Of a stretch of 34,616 nucleotides of DNA, positions 11,336-21,645 are shown one piece after another (the first letter of the stretch is position 1; each line of letters begins with the position of its first letter). A program made the translations under genes and the position numbers. The stretch is from assembly GCA_017880865.1 (NCBI GenBank), contig JADGRL010000030.1, forward strand, positions 1-34,616. The letters run 5' to 3'. This DNA comes from Gallionella sp. Its GTDB lineage: Bacteria; Pseudomonadota; Gammaproteobacteria; Burkholderiales; Gallionellaceae. Under the pieces are notes generated by a model. That model did no database searches. It was not told the DNA's origin and saw nothing but the letters and a program-made list of their open reading frames with translations.

Positions 11336-14300
11336 ATGTTGAAATATTTTCCCATTCGTTTGATCAGGCACGGCTTAAAATGGCTGTCGCGGATCATCCT
11401 CGTCGTGTTGGCGCTTGCGGCTGTGATGGGCGCACTTGCGATCATCGTGCTGCGCTATTGGCTATTGCCTGATATCGAGCAATATCATGACAAGATCACC
11501 GCTTCTCTTTCAGGCGCGATAGGAAATCCGGTCACCATCGGCAAGATTCAGGGTGATTGGCAGGGATTTCTGCCGCACCTGAATTTTACCGATGTGCGCA
11601 TTCTGGATGAGCAGCGCCAACCCGCATTGGTGCTGCAACGCATTGAAGGCGACGTTTCATGGATGTCGCTGTTCACCGCAGAACTCAGGCTGGCCAGCCT
11701 GGAAATCGACAGGCCGGAGTTGCTGATACGCCGGGATGTGCAAGGAAAGTTTTTTATCGGCGGCGTGGCGCTTTCCAAAAAAGGCGGCGATAACAATTTG
11801 GCCGACTGGTTGTTGCATCAGTCGAACATGATGGTGCGCAATGCGCTGATCGTTTGGATCGACGAGCAGCGCGCTGCGCCGCCGCTGGTGTTGCAACAGG
11901 TCAATTTGCGTGTCGATAATTTGTTCAGCAGACACCGTTTTGCGTTGCGTGCGATACCGCCCGATGAACTGGCGACCCCGCTGGATGTGCGCGGTGAGTT
12001 TCACGGGGAAAGTTTTGATAATTTTGGAATATGGCAAGGCCAGATATTTACCCAGCTTGATTACACCGATGTAACCGCATGGCGGCCCTGGCTGGATTTG
12101 CCCGATGAATTCAGTCGCGGCCGTGGTGCGTTGCGCGGCTGGGTGGGTATCAAAGACGGTCGTGTGTCGCAGATCACCGCCGATCTGGACTTGCTCGATG
12201 TGGTCACCAAGCTTGGCGATGATGTCCCTGAAATGGTCGTGACCAAGTTGCACGGTCGCGCCGCCTGGCAAGAAGTGGCGGGCGGTTTTGAAATTTCCTC
12301 CAGGCAGTTGGCGATGCACTTGCAAAACGGCCTCGCATTTCAACCTACGGATTTTTATTTCCGCTCTGTCAATACAGGCAATCAACAGCCTGCTGGCGGT
12401 CAGGCCGCAAATGGCCAAGCAGCGAGTGGCCAAACATCGAACGGAGAGATACGCGCCAACTTGTTGCAATTGGAAAGCCTGGTCGCGCTGACAAAATTCT
12501 TGCCGATGGAAGCCGATCTGCGCGCGCGTCTGGATGCGTATGCGCCAAGAGGGCGGGTTTCCAATCTGGATGCGCAATGGCAAGGCTCACCCAAACAACT
12601 CGACAGTTACAAACTCAAGGGACATTTCGAGAGCATGGCGGTCAATCAGGTCGGCAAGATGCCGGGTTTTTCCGGTTTGACGGTTGATGTGGATGGAAAT
12701 GAGGCGGGTGGTAGGCTCAGTATCAATTCTCGCCGATTGACGGTGGATGCGCCGGGCGTGATGCGGGAGCCGTTGTCTTTCGCAACCCTGACCGGTCAGG
12801 CGGGTTGGCAGCGTGAACGCGGGGAATTGGCTATCACGGTCGATAACATCGCTGTCGCCAACGATGATCTGGCCGGCAATGTATATGGCGGTTACCACAC
12901 GCAGGCCGGCACCTTCGGGGTGCTGGATTTGACGGCCAGTTTGACGCGTGGCGATATCAAACGCGCGGCCCGTTACACTCCGCTGGTCGCGCTGAACAAG
13001 GAAGGAAACGACTGGTTGAACGGCGCGCTGCTGGCGGGGCACACCGATGATTTTCATCTGCGCATCAAAGCCAATCTGAGCGACTTCCCGCTGGACGGAT
13101 CCAAAAATGCACTATTTGAAATCGGCGGACATGCGCAGGATGCGGTGCTTGAATTCGACAAGCGTTGGCCGCGCATCGAAAACATCAGCGGTGAATTGTT
13201 GATACGCGGCAACCAGCTGGAAGTGAAGTCGCCCTCGGCGACGATACTCAACGCGCGCCTGAAAAATGTCACTGTCGTTTTGCCGAATATGATGAGCCCG
13301 AATTTGTCGCTGGAGATAAAGGGCGAGGCGATGGCGGCGAGCAATTCATTGCTGGAATTCGTCCAGAAGAGTCCGGTGCGCGGTTACATAGACGGTTTCA
13401 CCGACGGCATCACCGCCAGCGGCAACGGGCATCTGGATTTGTCCATGAGCATTCCGATACAGGGGAACTTGCCGGTGAAAGTGTCCGGGACGATTAAAGT
13501 ACAGGATAACGATATTGATTTGGGCGTCGGTGTGCCGTGGTTGCGCAACACGCACGGCGCTTTGTCATTCACTGAATCGGGTATGCAAGCTGATGGCGTA
13601 TCGGCAGAAATATTGGGTGGGGCAGCCAGCATCAATGTGCAGACCGGCGAGGGCGGTGCGGTGCATGCCACCCTTAAAGGACGCAGCAACGTCGATGTTT
13701 TGCGCAAGACGGAGCCACTTCCTCTGCTCAATTATTTGCATGGCAGTGCGGCCTGGGATGCCGACATACGCGTGGTAAAAAAATCCGCGCAGATCGTCAT
13801 TAATTCCAATTTACAGGGGATCAGCTCCAGTTTGCCTCAGCCATTTTCAAAACGCGCCGACGAGGTGCTGGCACTGCACGTGGAAAAGAACCCTGTCCTG
13901 AGCCGGTCGAAGCAGCCTGCCAAAGACAAAGCCTGTATTGAGCCTTGTCCCAAGGCGGAAGGTTCTGTTGTCGCGGGGCAGGATGAAATTACCGCTCAGC
14001 TGGGCAATCTGCTCAGTGCGCGACTGGTACGCCGCGATGAACGCGGTGCGATGGTCATCAAGCGCGGTATGGTCAATCTCGGTGTCCAGGCGCTGGCATC
14101 AAAAAAGGTGCAGAAGTTATCGCGAGCCAAGGATGGCTCTTCGACCGGGCTCAGGACAGGCGTGTGGGTGATCGGCAATTTGCCGGTGTTGTCGATACAA
14201 GGCTGGGATGGGTTGGTCGGGGGCGCGGAAAAATCGGGTGAAGCTGTCGATAAGGCGACTAGCCCGGCAATACCCATCGCCGGAGTCAATCTGCGTGTCG

Positions 14301-15385
14301 GAAAATTAACCGGTTATGGGCAGAGCGTCAGCGCGTTGCAGATCGATGCCGCCAAGCGTGGCGACGGATTGGCAGCACATCTGTCCAGCAGCGTACTGAA
14401 CGGCGACGTGGTGTGGGAGCCGCACGGGTATGAAACGGGCAACCTGTTTCGCGCGCGTTTTAGCAATCTGCAATGGTTGAGTGGAGATTCGGCTGACCCC
14501 GTCAAACCCGCGCAGCCCGACAAAACCGGACGCGCCGTCATCACGCCGCCATCGCAATTTCATCCCGGCAATCTGCCCGCACTGGATATTTCGATCGAGA
14601 ACCTGCAGCTACTAGGCAAGCAGATCGGTCATTTCGAACTGGTCGGACATCCGGAAGGCCTGAACTGGCGGTTGCGCCGTCTGAACATCATCAACCCGGA
14701 TGGCAGCCTGGTGGGCGATGGAGTTTGGAGCGATACGGCAGGAAAGCAGCAAACCCAGGTTAATCTGGTGCTGAGTATCAGTGATGCGGGGAAAATTCTG
14801 GCCCGCTCGGGCTATCCCAATACTGTAAAAGGCGGCAGCGGCAAGCTGGCGGCCAATGTGTCGTGGCTCGGCGGGCCGGACGAATTTGACTTTGTCACAT
14901 TGAACGGGACACTCAAGCTCGATACCAGTAAGGGCCGCTTCCTGAAAATGGAGTCGGGTGCAGGCAAATTGCTCAGTGTGCTCAGTCTGCAAGACTTGCC
15001 TAAACATATCGCCCTTGGTTTTACCGACGTGTTCAGCGAGGGTTTTCAGTTTGACAATATCATTGGCGAGGCGGTCATCAAAAACGGTGTTATGAATACT
15101 CAGGAGTTCCATATTTATGGCTCGGCTGCCAAAGTGGCATTGAAGGGCAGCGTGGATTTGAATAACGAAACTCAGAACCTGAGTGTGAAAGTTTTTCCGG
15201 CCATAGGCGATAGCGTATCTCTGCTGGCTATATTTGCGATAAACCCGGCAGTGGGTATTGCAACGCTCATCGCCGACAAGTTGTTGGGTAATCCGCTCGA
15301 TAAATTGGTGTCGTTTGAATACAATGTCAGCGGAACCTGGAGCAACCCCAAGGTAGTCAAGATTGGCGAAGGCCCGGCCAAGTAA
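11336..15385 (+). CDS. yhdP: YhdP/AsmA-family envelope protein
   Basis: A very large (1349-aa) protein of the YhdP (TIGR02099) AsmA/TamB-like family. These are anchored in the inner membrane and span the periplasm, and in Escherichia coli they take part in phospholipid transport to the outer membrane. One N-terminal membrane segment (about 19-39) is followed by long beta-rich periplasmic sequence and the conserved AsmA-like C-terminus (FPAIGDSVSLLAIFAINPAVG). It is somewhat longer than E. coli YhdP. Low-complexity or charged insertions are visible: a GQAAN/GQAAS/GQTSN repeat at about residues 355-369, and two stretches around 13890-13985 and 14110-14165 that carry inverted copies of a short repeat also found in earP. 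The nitrilase and tldD genes follow in the same direction. Confidence 0.92.
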   Translation: MLKYFPIRLIRHGLKWLSRIILVVLALAAVMGALAIIVLRYWLLPDIEQYHDKITASLSGAIGNPVTIGKIQGDWQGFLPHLNFTDVRILDEQRQPALVLQRIEGDVSWMSLFTAELRLASLEIDRPELLIRRDVQGKFFIGGVALSKKGGDNNLADWLLHQSNMMVRNALIVWIDEQRAAPPLVLQQVNLRVDNLFSRHRFALRAIPPDELATPLDVRGEFHGESFDNFGIWQGQIFTQLDYTDVTAWRPWLDLPDEFSRGRGALRGWVGIKDGRVSQITADLDLLDVVTKLGDDVPEMVVTKLHGRAAWQEVAGGFEISSRQLAMHLQNGLAFQPTDFYFRSVNTGNQQPAGGQAANGQAASGQTSNGEIRANLLQLESLVALTKFLPMEADLRARLDAYAPRGRVSNLDAQWQGSPKQLDSYKLKGHFESMAVNQVGKMPGFSGLTVDVDGNEAGGRLSINSRRLTVDAPGVMREPLSFATLTGQAGWQRERGELAITVDNIAVANDDLAGNVYGGYHTQAGTFGVLDLTASLTRGDIKRAARYTPLVALNKEGNDWLNGALLAGHTDDFHLRIKANLSDFPLDGSKNALFEIGGHAQDAVLEFDKRWPRIENISGELLIRGNQLEVKSPSATILNARLKNVTVVLPNMMSPNLSLEIKGEAMAASNSLLEFVQKSPVRGYIDGFTDGITASGNGHLDLSMSIPIQGNLPVKVSGTIKVQDNDIDLGVGVPWLRNTHGALSFTESGMQADGVSAEILGGAASINVQTGEGGAVHATLKGRSNVDVLRKTEPLPLLNYLHGSAAWDADIRVVKKSAQIVINSNLQGISSSLPQPFSKRADEVLALHVEKNPVLSRSKQPAKDKACIEPCPKAEGSVVAGQDEITAQLGNLLSARLVRRDERGAMVIKRGMVNLGVQALASKKVQKLSRAKDGSSTGLRTGVWVIGNLPVLSIQGWDGLVGGAEKSGEAVDKATSPAIPIAGVNLRVGKLTGYGQSVSALQIDAAKRGDGLAAHLSSSVLNGDVVWEPHGYETGNLFRARFSNLQWLSGDSADPVKPAQPDKTGRAVITPPSQFHPGNLPALDISIENLQLLGKQIGHFELVGHPEGLNWRLRRLNIINPDGSLVGDGVWSDTAGKQQTQVNLVLSISDAGKILARSGYPNTVKGGSGKLAANVSWLGGPDEFDFVTLNGTLKLDTSKGRFLKMESGAGKLLSVLSLQDLPKHIALGFTDVFSEGFQFDNIIGEAVIKNGVMNTQEFHIYGSAAKVALKGSVDLNNETQNLSVKVFPAIGDSVSLLAIFAINPAVGIATLIADKLLGNPLDKLVSFEYNVSGTWSNPKVVKIGEGPAK
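12398..12442 (+). repeat. Three 15-bp imperfect tandem repeats in yhdP
   Basis: Units at 12398-12412, 12413-12427 and 12428-12442 encode GQAAN, GQAAS and GQTSN. A weaker fourth unit may precede them. The length is a multiple of three, so copy-number change would keep the frame. Confidence 0.8.
13892..13911 (-). repeat. Intragenic palindromic-type repeat, copy 1 (in yhdP)
   Basis: A 20-bp word in yhdP whose reverse complement recurs at 14140-14160 (one extra G) and at 33732-33751 inside earP (one mismatch). It lies in a stretch encoding PVLSRSKQ, followed by a Lys/Cys-rich run that looks unlike the rest of the protein. Confidence 0.75.
14140..14160 (+). repeat. Intragenic palindromic-type repeat, copy 2 (in yhdP)
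   Basis: An inverted copy of the word at 13892-13911, differing by one inserted G. It encodes SSTGLRTG in a linker-like part of yhdP. With copy 1 it forms a 20-bp inverted pair about 230 bp apart. Confidence 0.75.
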
Positions 15386-15426
15386 ACAGAAAATTAAAAA
15401 TAATTTTTGTGAATAGGAAATCAGTC

Positions 15427-16284
15427 ATGTCTATAGGTGATTCAACGCAACAACGCATTGCTGCTCAGGTTAACGCCTTCAAGGTCGCCGCGATTCAGAT
15501 GGCCTCCGGTCCGAATGTCGCGGGCAACTTGAGCGAGGCGCGGCGCCTGATCGCCAAAGCCGCTGAACAAGGCGCGCGCCTGGTGGTGCTGCCGGAATTT
15601 TTTGCGATCATGGGTATGAACGATCAGGACAAAGTCGCGGTGCGCGAACAGCCGGGGCAGGGGCCAATCCAGACCTTCCTGAGTGAGACGGCAAAACAAT
15701 ACAAAATCTGGCTGGTGGGCGGCTCGATCCCGCTGGCAGCCAGCACGCCGGACAAGGTCAGGAATACTTGCCTGGTGTTCGATGAGCATGGCGAACAAGT
15801 GGCGCGCTACGACAAGATACATTTGTTCAACCTCGAGCTGGGCAACGAGAATTATCACGAAGCCAAAACGATAGAACCGGGCAATCAAGTGGTGGTGGTG
15901 GACAGCCCGTTTGGCCGCATCGGTCTTGCAGTGTGCTACGACCTGCGTTTCCCCGAACTGTTCCGTGCGATGAAAAACGTGGACATCATCGTGCTGCCTT
16001 CCGCGTTCACCGAGACCACCGGCAAGATGCACTGGGAGGTGCTGGTGCGCGCGCGCGCGATTGAAAATCTGTCTTATGTGATTGCCGCAGCGCAAGGTGG
16101 TTATCACATCAACGGGCGCGAGACACACGGCAACAGCATGGTCGTCGATCCGTGGGGGCGCGTGCTGGATCGTTTGCCGCGCGGTTCCGGCGTCGTGGTC
16201 GCCGAGGTCAATCCGTCGTATCAGGCGAGTCTGCGCACCAGCTTGCCCGCGCTGACGCATCGTGTTTTATTTAGCTGTGCTTAA
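15427..16284 (+). CDS. Carbon-nitrogen hydrolase (Nit/omega-amidase-like)
   Basis: A 285-aa nitrilase-superfamily enzyme with the full catalytic triad: E57 (VLPEFF), K130 (RYDKIHLFN) and C170 (AVCYDLRFPELFR). The sequence resembles the Nit1/Nit2 group (deaminated glutathione amidase or omega-amidase), which cleaves small amides in metabolite repair. The exact substrate cannot be read from sequence. ATG 15427 is preferred to an upstream in-frame GTG (15409) because AGGA lies about 8 nt before it. The order yhdP, nitrilase, tldD is a recurrent betaproteobacterial arrangement. Confidence 0.9.
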   Translation: MSIGDSTQQRIAAQVNAFKVAAIQMASGPNVAGNLSEARRLIAKAAEQGARLVVLPEFFAIMGMNDQDKVAVREQPGQGPIQTFLSETAKQYKIWLVGGSIPLAASTPDKVRNTCLVFDEHGEQVARYDKIHLFNLELGNENYHEAKTIEPGNQVVVVDSPFGRIGLAVCYDLRFPELFRAMKNVDIIVLPSAFTETTGKMHWEVLVRARAIENLSYVIAAAQGGYHINGRETHGNSMVVDPWGRVLDRLPRGSGVVVAEVNPSYQASLRTSLPALTHRVLFSCA

Positions 16285-16302
16285 TTTAAAGAAAGAATTG
16301 GG

Positions 16303-17766
16303 ATGAACCCCGTACATAAAACCCCCTCTTTCGATACGCTGTTTGCCACCGCGCAACAAGCGCTGCTCACGCCTTATTCCATTGAATCGGGTCATATCGA
16401 ACAAGTATTTGCCAGCATGATGGCGCATAGGCTCGATTACGCCGATTTGTATTTCCAATACAGCCGAGCCGAAAGCTGGTCGCTGGAAGAGGGCATCGTC
16501 AAATCCGGCAGTTTCAATATTGATCAGGGCGTCGGAGTGCGCGCGGTCAGCGGCGAGAAGACCGCCTTCGCCTACTCGGACGATATCAGCCTGAATGCGC
16601 TGGACAGCGCGGCTCAAGCCACGCGCGCGATTGCCCGGCAGGGCGGCACGCAGTCTGTGCCTGTTATACGTCACGGTTCGCGGCGCGAAATCTATCTGCC
16701 GGACGATCCGATTGCCAGCCTCAAGGATGCGGAAAAAGTCGCGTTGCTCGAACGCCTCGAAGGCTACGCGCGCGCGCTCGATCCGCGCGTGGTGCAGGTG
16801 ATGGCGGGGCTGGCCGGCGAATACGAAGTGGTGATGGTGGCGCGCAACGATGGCTTGATGAATGCCGACATCCGCCCGCTGGTGCGCCTGTCGGTCACCG
16901 TCATCATCGAGAGCAACGGTCGCCGCGAACAGGGTTCGGCAGGCGGCGGCGGACGCTTCGATTATGCCTATTTCGACGATGCCATGCTGCACGATTATGC
17001 GGCCCGTGCGGTGCATCAGGCGGTGGTCAATCTGGATGCGGCACCCGCTCCGGCAGGCAACATGACCGTGGTGCTGGGCAACGGCTGGCCGGGCATTTTG
17101 CTGCACGAAGCGATCGGCCACGGACTGGAGGGCGACTTCAACCGCAAGGGCAGCTCGGCATTTTCCGGCCGTGTCGGTGAGCGCGTCGCGGCAGAGGGTG
17201 TGACGGTCGTGGACGACGGCACACTGGCCAGACGGCGCGGCTCGATGCAGATGGACGATGAAGGCAACCCCACCCAATGCACCATGCTGATCGAGAACGG
17301 CATACTCAAGGGTTATTTGCAGGACACGCTCAACGCGCGGCTGATGGGGGTGCCGGTCACCGGCAATGCGCGGCGTGAATCCTACGCGCACATCCCGATG
17401 CCGCGCATGACCAATACCTATATGCTCAATGGTAACAAAGACCCGAAAGAAATCATCGCTTCGGTAAAACACGGCCTGTACGCGGTAAATTTCGGCGGCG
17501 GTCAGGTGGACATCACTAACGGCAAATTTGTGTTCTCCACCTCCGAAGCCTACATGATCGAAGACGGAAAAATCACCCACCCGGTGAAGGGCGCGACGCT
17601 GATCGGCAACGGTCCGGATGTGCTGACGCGCATCTCGATGATCGGCAACGATATGGCGCTCGATCCCGGTGTCGGCACCTGCGGCAAAGAAGGTCAGAGC
17701 GTGCCGGTCGGTGTGGGACAACCTACTGTTCGCATTGATGGGTTGACGGTGGGTGGGACGGCGTAG
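16303..17766 (+). CDS. tldD: Metalloprotease TldD
   Basis: Subunit of the TldD/TldE (PmbA) zinc protease that degrades unfolded peptides and matures microcin/antitoxin-type substrates in the cytoplasm. The 487-aa protein carries the HEAIGH zinc motif at residues 268-273, with a conserved [18 protein letters not shown] segment after it. It ends in the family-typical LTVGGTA. The stop codon TAG (17764-17766) lies inside the left arm of a 118-bp inverted-repeat element, so the last codon or two may have been set by insertion of that element. The TldE partner gene is not in this window. Confidence 0.95.
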   Translation: MNPVHKTPSFDTLFATAQQALLTPYSIESGHIEQVFASMMAHRLDYADLYFQYSRAESWSLEEGIVKSGSFNIDQGVGVRAVSGEKTAFAYSDDISLNALDSAAQATRAIARQGGTQSVPVIRHGSRREIYLPDDPIASLKDAEKVALLERLEGYARALDPRVVQVMAGLAGEYEVVMVARNDGLMNADIRPLVRLSVTVIIESNGRREQGSAGGGGRFDYAYFDDAMLHDYAARAVHQAVVNLDAAPAPAGNMTVVLGNGWPGILLHEAIGHGLEGDFNRKGSSAFSGRVGERVAAEGVTVVDDGTLARRRGSMQMDDEGNPTQCTMLIENGILKGYLQDTLNARLMGVPVTGNARRESYAHIPMPRMTNTYMLNGNKDPKEIIASVKHGLYAVNFGGGQVDITNGKFVFSTSEAYMIEDGKITHPVKGATLIGNGPDVLTRISMIGNDMALDPGVGTCGKEGQSVPVGVGQPTVRIDGLTVGGTA

Positions 17767-17879
17767 GGGCGTATGGCATACGCCTTCTGTGATAAGGCGT
17801 ATTGATAAAACAACTAGCCATCCCACTATGCAACCTCCAAACGGCTGTCAAGTGGTTGGTTATGCCATACGCCCCTACG
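17762..17879. repeat. 118-bp inverted-repeat element (MITE-like)
   Basis: Perfect 19-bp terminal inverted repeats (17762-17780 and 17861-17879) bound a 118-bp element between tldD and ribF. The left arm supplies the tldD stop codon and is itself nearly palindromic (GGCGTATG/CATACGCC). The interior includes a 51-bp unit (17813-17863) related to one inside earP. No coding capacity is seen. Confidence 0.85.
17813..17863 (+). repeat. 51-bp repeat unit, copy A (intergenic)
   Basis: Aligns without gaps to 33682-33732 inside earP at 34 of 51 positions by hand count. The two ends are well conserved (ACTAGCCAT at the left, TGGTTAT at the right) and the middle is variable. Confidence 0.6.
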
Positions 17880-17880
17880 G

Positions 17881-17886
17881 TATAAT
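17881..17886 (+). promoter_or_regulatory. Perfect -10 box (TATAAT) for ribF, suggesting a leaderless mRNA
   Basis: TATAAT ends only 8 nt before the ribF ATG (17895), and no Shine-Dalgarno sequence precedes that ATG. A start site at the usual distance would fall at or just before the ATG. The -35 region would lie in the repeat arm; TTGGTT at 17856-17861 is the nearest candidate, but its 19-bp spacing is long. Confidence 0.5.
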
Positions 17887-17894
17887 TCGCGACC

Positions 17895-18821
17895 ATGAAA
17901 ATTCAACGCGGTCTATATTCCTCTGATACTCACCCTGTCGCGCTCACGATAGGTAATTTCGATGGCGCGCATCTGGGTCATCAGGCATTGTTGAACGAGT
18001 TGATTGCGGCGGGGCGCGCGCGCGGGTTGCTGACTGCGGTGGTGATCTTCGAGCCGCATCCGCGCGAGTTCTTTACCCCGCAGCAAGCCCCGGCGCGGCT
18101 GACCAGTCTGCGCGAGAAGCTGGAATTTCTGGCCGCGTTAGGCATCGACCGTGTGCACGTGTGCCGCTTCAACGCGCATTTTGCAAAAATGAGTGCGGCG
18201 GAATTCATCAATGTGCTGCATGAAAAATTGATGGCCCGGTTCGTGTTGATCGGCGACGACTTTCGCTTCGGCAGCGAGCGCGTCGGAGATTTTGCGCTGA
18301 TGGAAAAAATCGGGGCCAAGCAGGGTTTTGCGGTGCAAGCGGTACACAGCGTAAAGCACGACGGCGTGCGAATTTCCAGCACGGCGGTGCGCGCGGCTTT
18401 GGCTGCCGGACAGTTGCGGGCCGCACAGCGTTATCTGGGACGGCATTACAGCATCAGCGGGCGGGTAGTGCATGGCGATAGTTTGGGCAGGAAGATCGGT
18501 TACCCCACCGCGAATATCCAGCTGAAGCACAACCGCCCGCCGCTGTGCGGAATATATGTGGTGAACGCGCATGCCGAAGGTCTGGGCGTGTTGCAGGGCG
18601 TGGCCAGCCTGGGCGTGCGCCCGACCGTAAAGCTGGATGCCAAGCCGGTTTTGGAAGTGCATCTGTTCGAGTTTTCGCAACAGATTTATGGCAAACATTT
18701 ACGCGTGGAGTTTTTGCAAAAGCTGCGCGATGAAGAAAAATATCCCGATGTGGAAACGCTGACGCGGCAAATTGCGTTGGATGTGGAGCACGCAAAAAAA
18801 TGGTTCGAACAACATGACTGA
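17895..18821 (+). CDS. ribF: Bifunctional riboflavin kinase/FAD synthetase
   Basis: Phosphorylates riboflavin to FMN and adenylylates FMN to FAD. The 308-aa protein has an N-terminal nucleotidyltransferase domain ([14 protein letters not shown] near residues 17-30; [15 protein letters not shown] near 117-131) and a C-terminal flavokinase domain ([21 protein letters not shown]). Both domains look complete. Its last 8 bp overlap the ileS start, so the ribF-ileS-lspA-ispH genes are probably co-transcribed. No ribosome-binding site is seen at ATG 17895; see the -10 box directly upstream. Confidence 0.95.
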   Translation: MKIQRGLYSSDTHPVALTIGNFDGAHLGHQALLNELIAAGRARGLLTAVVIFEPHPREFFTPQQAPARLTSLREKLEFLAALGIDRVHVCRFNAHFAKMSAAEFINVLHEKLMARFVLIGDDFRFGSERVGDFALMEKIGAKQGFAVQAVHSVKHDGVRISSTAVRAALAAGQLRAAQRYLGRHYSISGRVVHGDSLGRKIGYPTANIQLKHNRPPLCGIYVVNAHAEGLGVLQGVASLGVRPTVKLDAKPVLEVHLFEFSQQIYGKHLRVEFLQKLRDEEKYPDVETLTRQIALDVEHAKKWFEQHD

Positions 18822-21645
18822 AGACAAAAAGAAATATCCGCTGAATCTACCCGATACCACTTTCCCGATGCGCGGCGATATGGCCCGTCGCGAGCCGCAG
18901 ATGTTGGCGCGCTGGCAGGAACAGCAGCGCTACCAGAAGATCCGCGCGGCCAAACTGGGCAAGCCGAAATTTATTTTGCACGATGGCCCGCCGTATGCGA
19001 ACGGCGACATTCACATCGGCCACGCGGTGAACAAGATACTCAAGGACATCATCATCAAGAGCAAGACGCTGAGCGGTTTCGATGCGCCTTATGTGCCGGG
19101 CTGGGATTGTCACGGCTTGCCGATCGAGTTGCAGGTGGAGAAGAAACACGGCAAGGCGATTCCGCCAGCGCAGTTCCGCGAGCTGTGCCGCGCCTATGCC
19201 GCCGAGCAGATCGAACGCCAGAAGAAAGATTTCATCCGCCTAGGCGTCCTGGGCGACTGGGACCATCCTTATCTGACGATGGATTTCAAGACCGAGGCCG
19301 ACATCATGCGCGCAATCGGCAAGATCAACGAACGCGGTTATCTGTATCAAGGTCGCAAGCCAGTGAACTGGTGTCTGGATTGCCAGTCGGCACTGGCCGA
19401 GGCGGAAGTGGAATACGAGGATAAAGTCTCGCAAGCGATCGATGTGGGTTTCGAGGTCAAGGACAAGCACGCAGTGGCAAAGGCATTCGGCGTGTCGTTG
19501 CCGGGCGATGCCCGTGTGTATGCGGTGATCTGGACCACGACGCCTTGGACACTGCCCGCCAATCAGGCCGTGAGCGTCCATCCTGAGCTGCAATATGATC
19601 TGATCAAAACCTCCAAGGGCTATCTGATACTCGCATTTGATCTCGCCACCCAGTGTCTGGCGCGCTATCAGTTGGGCGGGAGCAACGATCGCGGTGACGG
19701 TATCGCGGCCACTTGTTACGGTGCGGCCCTGGAAGGGTTGCCATTGCAGCATCCGTTCTACGAGCGCATCGTGCCCATCATCTGCGGCGAGCATGTCACG
19801 CTGGAAGCCGGTACCGGCCTGGTGCACACCGCACCCGCGCACGGTGTGGACGACTATGTGGTCGGCCAGCGCTACAACCTGCCGAACGAGAACCCGGTCG
19901 GCGACGACGGCAAGTTCATCTCGACCACGTCAGCTGTCGGCGGTGTGCCGTTGGCAGGCGTGTTCGTGTGGAAGGCCAACGACATCGTGCTGCAAGCGAT
20001 GGAGGCGAGCGGGCATTTGCTGCATCAGGAAAAGCTCAAACACAGCTATCCGCATTGCTGGCGCCACAAGACGCCGATCATTTTTCGTTCCACGCCGCAG
20101 TGGTTCATCGGCATGATGCAGCAGGCGCATGGCGAGCAACCGACCTTGCGCGATCTGGCGAATCAGGCCGTCGAACAAACCGAATTTTTCCCGTCCTGGG
20201 GGCGCGCGCGACTGGAGGCGATGATCAAGAATCGTCCCGACTGGTGCGTATCGCGCCAGCGCAACTGGGGTGTGCCGATGCCGTTCTTCGTGCACAAGGA
20301 AACCATGCAGTTACATCCGCGCACACCACAATTGCTGGAGCAGGTGGCTAAGCTGGTCGAGCGCGACGGTATCGAAGCGTGGTTCAGCCTGAACTCGGTC
20401 GACTTGCTGGGTGCAGAGGCGGAGCATTACAAGAAGCTCAGCCATACGCTGGACGTGTGGTTCGATTCGGGCACCACACACGCATCGGTGTTGCAGCGAC
20501 GCTCGGAATTGCATGCACCTGCCGACCTGTATCTGGAAGGCTCGGACCAGCATCGCGGCTGGTTCCAGTCCAGCTTGCTGACCGGTTGCGCGATCAATGG
20601 CCGTGCGCCATACAACGCCTTGCTGACGCACGGTTTTGTCGTGGATGGCAGCGGCCACAAGATGTCGAAATCCAAGGGTAATGTGATCGCACCGCAGAAG
20701 ATCTTCGACACGCTCGGTGCCGACATCCTGCGCCTGTGGACGGCATCGACCGATTATTCCGGCGAGCTGACCATCTCCGACGAGATTCTGAAACGCGTGG
20801 TGGAAAGCTACCGGCGTATCCGCAATACGCTGCGCTTCCTGCTGGCGAACATCGCCGACTTTGATGTGAAACGCGACGCGATACCCGTCGAGCAATGGCT
20901 TGAGATCGACCGTTATGCGCTGGCGATGACGCAGAAATTGCAAGATGAACTGACTCATCCTATAAGCGGTTGCTATGCGAAGTATGAATTTCATACGGCT
21001 GTGCAAAAGCTTCTCGCTTTCTGCTCAGAAGATTTGGGCGGTTTCTATCTCGATATACTGAAAGATCGTTTGTATACAGCCGGAGAAAATTCTCCCGTGC
21101 GTCGTTCGGCACAGAGCGCGCTGTATCACATCACGCATTCGTTGACACGATTGATCGCACCTATCTTAAGCTTTACTGGCGAAGAGGTGTGGGAGGTTTT
21201 GAGCGGCAAGAATGACGTGAGCGTGTTCGAGAAGCAGTGGTATGCGCTTCCTGATGCCGGGCTAAGCGGCTTGGAGGTCAATATCTGGTGGGACATTCGC
21301 AACATTCGTGAATTGGTAAACAAGAAGCTGGAAGAGCAGCGTGCCGTTGGTGTTATAGGCTCGGCGTTGGCTGCCGAAGTGGACGTTTATGCGTTCGGCG
21401 AAGCATATGAATCGCTCAAGCGTTTGGGTGATGACCTGAAGTTCGTCTTCATCACCTCGCGCGCCACGTTGCATCACCGCGAAGGTGCGGGGCTTGGCAT
21501 CGAAGTTATGCCCAGCGACCACACCAAGTGTGATCGCTGCTGGCATTACCGTGAAGATGTCGGCATCGATGTTGCACATGCTACGCTGTGCGGTCGTTGC
21601 GTGAGCAATTTGTATGGCAGCGGCGAGGTGCGCAAATATGCTTAA
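18814..21645 (+). CDS. ileS: Isoleucyl-tRNA synthetase
   Basis: Class I synthetase charging tRNA-Ile. It has 943 aa, HIGH at residues 67-70, KMSKS at 616-620, the CP1 editing insertion ([15 protein letters not shown]) and a C-terminal zinc finger with CDRCWHY and CGRCVSN. An ATG-initiated frame is open 14 codons further upstream within ribF, but ATG 18814 matches the family N-terminus ([15 protein letters not shown]). It overlaps ribF by 8 bp and lspA by 8 bp, which suggests translational coupling. Confidence 0.97.
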   Translation: MTEDKKKYPLNLPDTTFPMRGDMARREPQMLARWQEQQRYQKIRAAKLGKPKFILHDGPPYANGDIHIGHAVNKILKDIIIKSKTLSGFDAPYVPGWDCHGLPIELQVEKKHGKAIPPAQFRELCRAYAAEQIERQKKDFIRLGVLGDWDHPYLTMDFKTEADIMRAIGKINERGYLYQGRKPVNWCLDCQSALAEAEVEYEDKVSQAIDVGFEVKDKHAVAKAFGVSLPGDARVYAVIWTTTPWTLPANQAVSVHPELQYDLIKTSKGYLILAFDLATQCLARYQLGGSNDRGDGIAATCYGAALEGLPLQHPFYERIVPIICGEHVTLEAGTGLVHTAPAHGVDDYVVGQRYNLPNENPVGDDGKFISTTSAVGGVPLAGVFVWKANDIVLQAMEASGHLLHQEKLKHSYPHCWRHKTPIIFRSTPQWFIGMMQQAHGEQPTLRDLANQAVEQTEFFPSWGRARLEAMIKNRPDWCVSRQRNWGVPMPFFVHKETMQLHPRTPQLLEQVAKLVERDGIEAWFSLNSVDLLGAEAEHYKKLSHTLDVWFDSGTTHASVLQRRSELHAPADLYLEGSDQHRGWFQSSLLTGCAINGRAPYNALLTHGFVVDGSGHKMSKSKGNVIAPQKIFDTLGADILRLWTASTDYSGELTISDEILKRVVESYRRIRNTLRFLLANIADFDVKRDAIPVEQWLEIDRYALAMTQKLQDELTHPISGCYAKYEFHTAVQKLLAFCSEDLGGFYLDILKDRLYTAGENSPVRRSAQSALYHITHSLTRLIAPILSFTGEEVWEVLSGKNDVSVFEKQWYALPDAGLSGLEVNIWWDIRNIRELVNKKLEEQRAVGVIGSALAAEVDVYAFGEAYESLKRLGDDLKFVFITSRATLHHREGAGLGIEVMPSDHTKCDRCWHYREDVGIDVAHATLCGRCVSNLYGSGEVRKYA

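Noticed and set aside
15442..16260. 272-codon minus-strand frame opposite the nitrilase gene
   Set aside because: Antisense shadow of a gene with a complete catalytic triad.
16267..17826. 519-codon open frame on the minus strand opposite tldD
   Set aside because: It is antisense to an unmistakable tldD, has no recognisable domain, and is His/Arg-rich in the way of GC-rich shadow frames.
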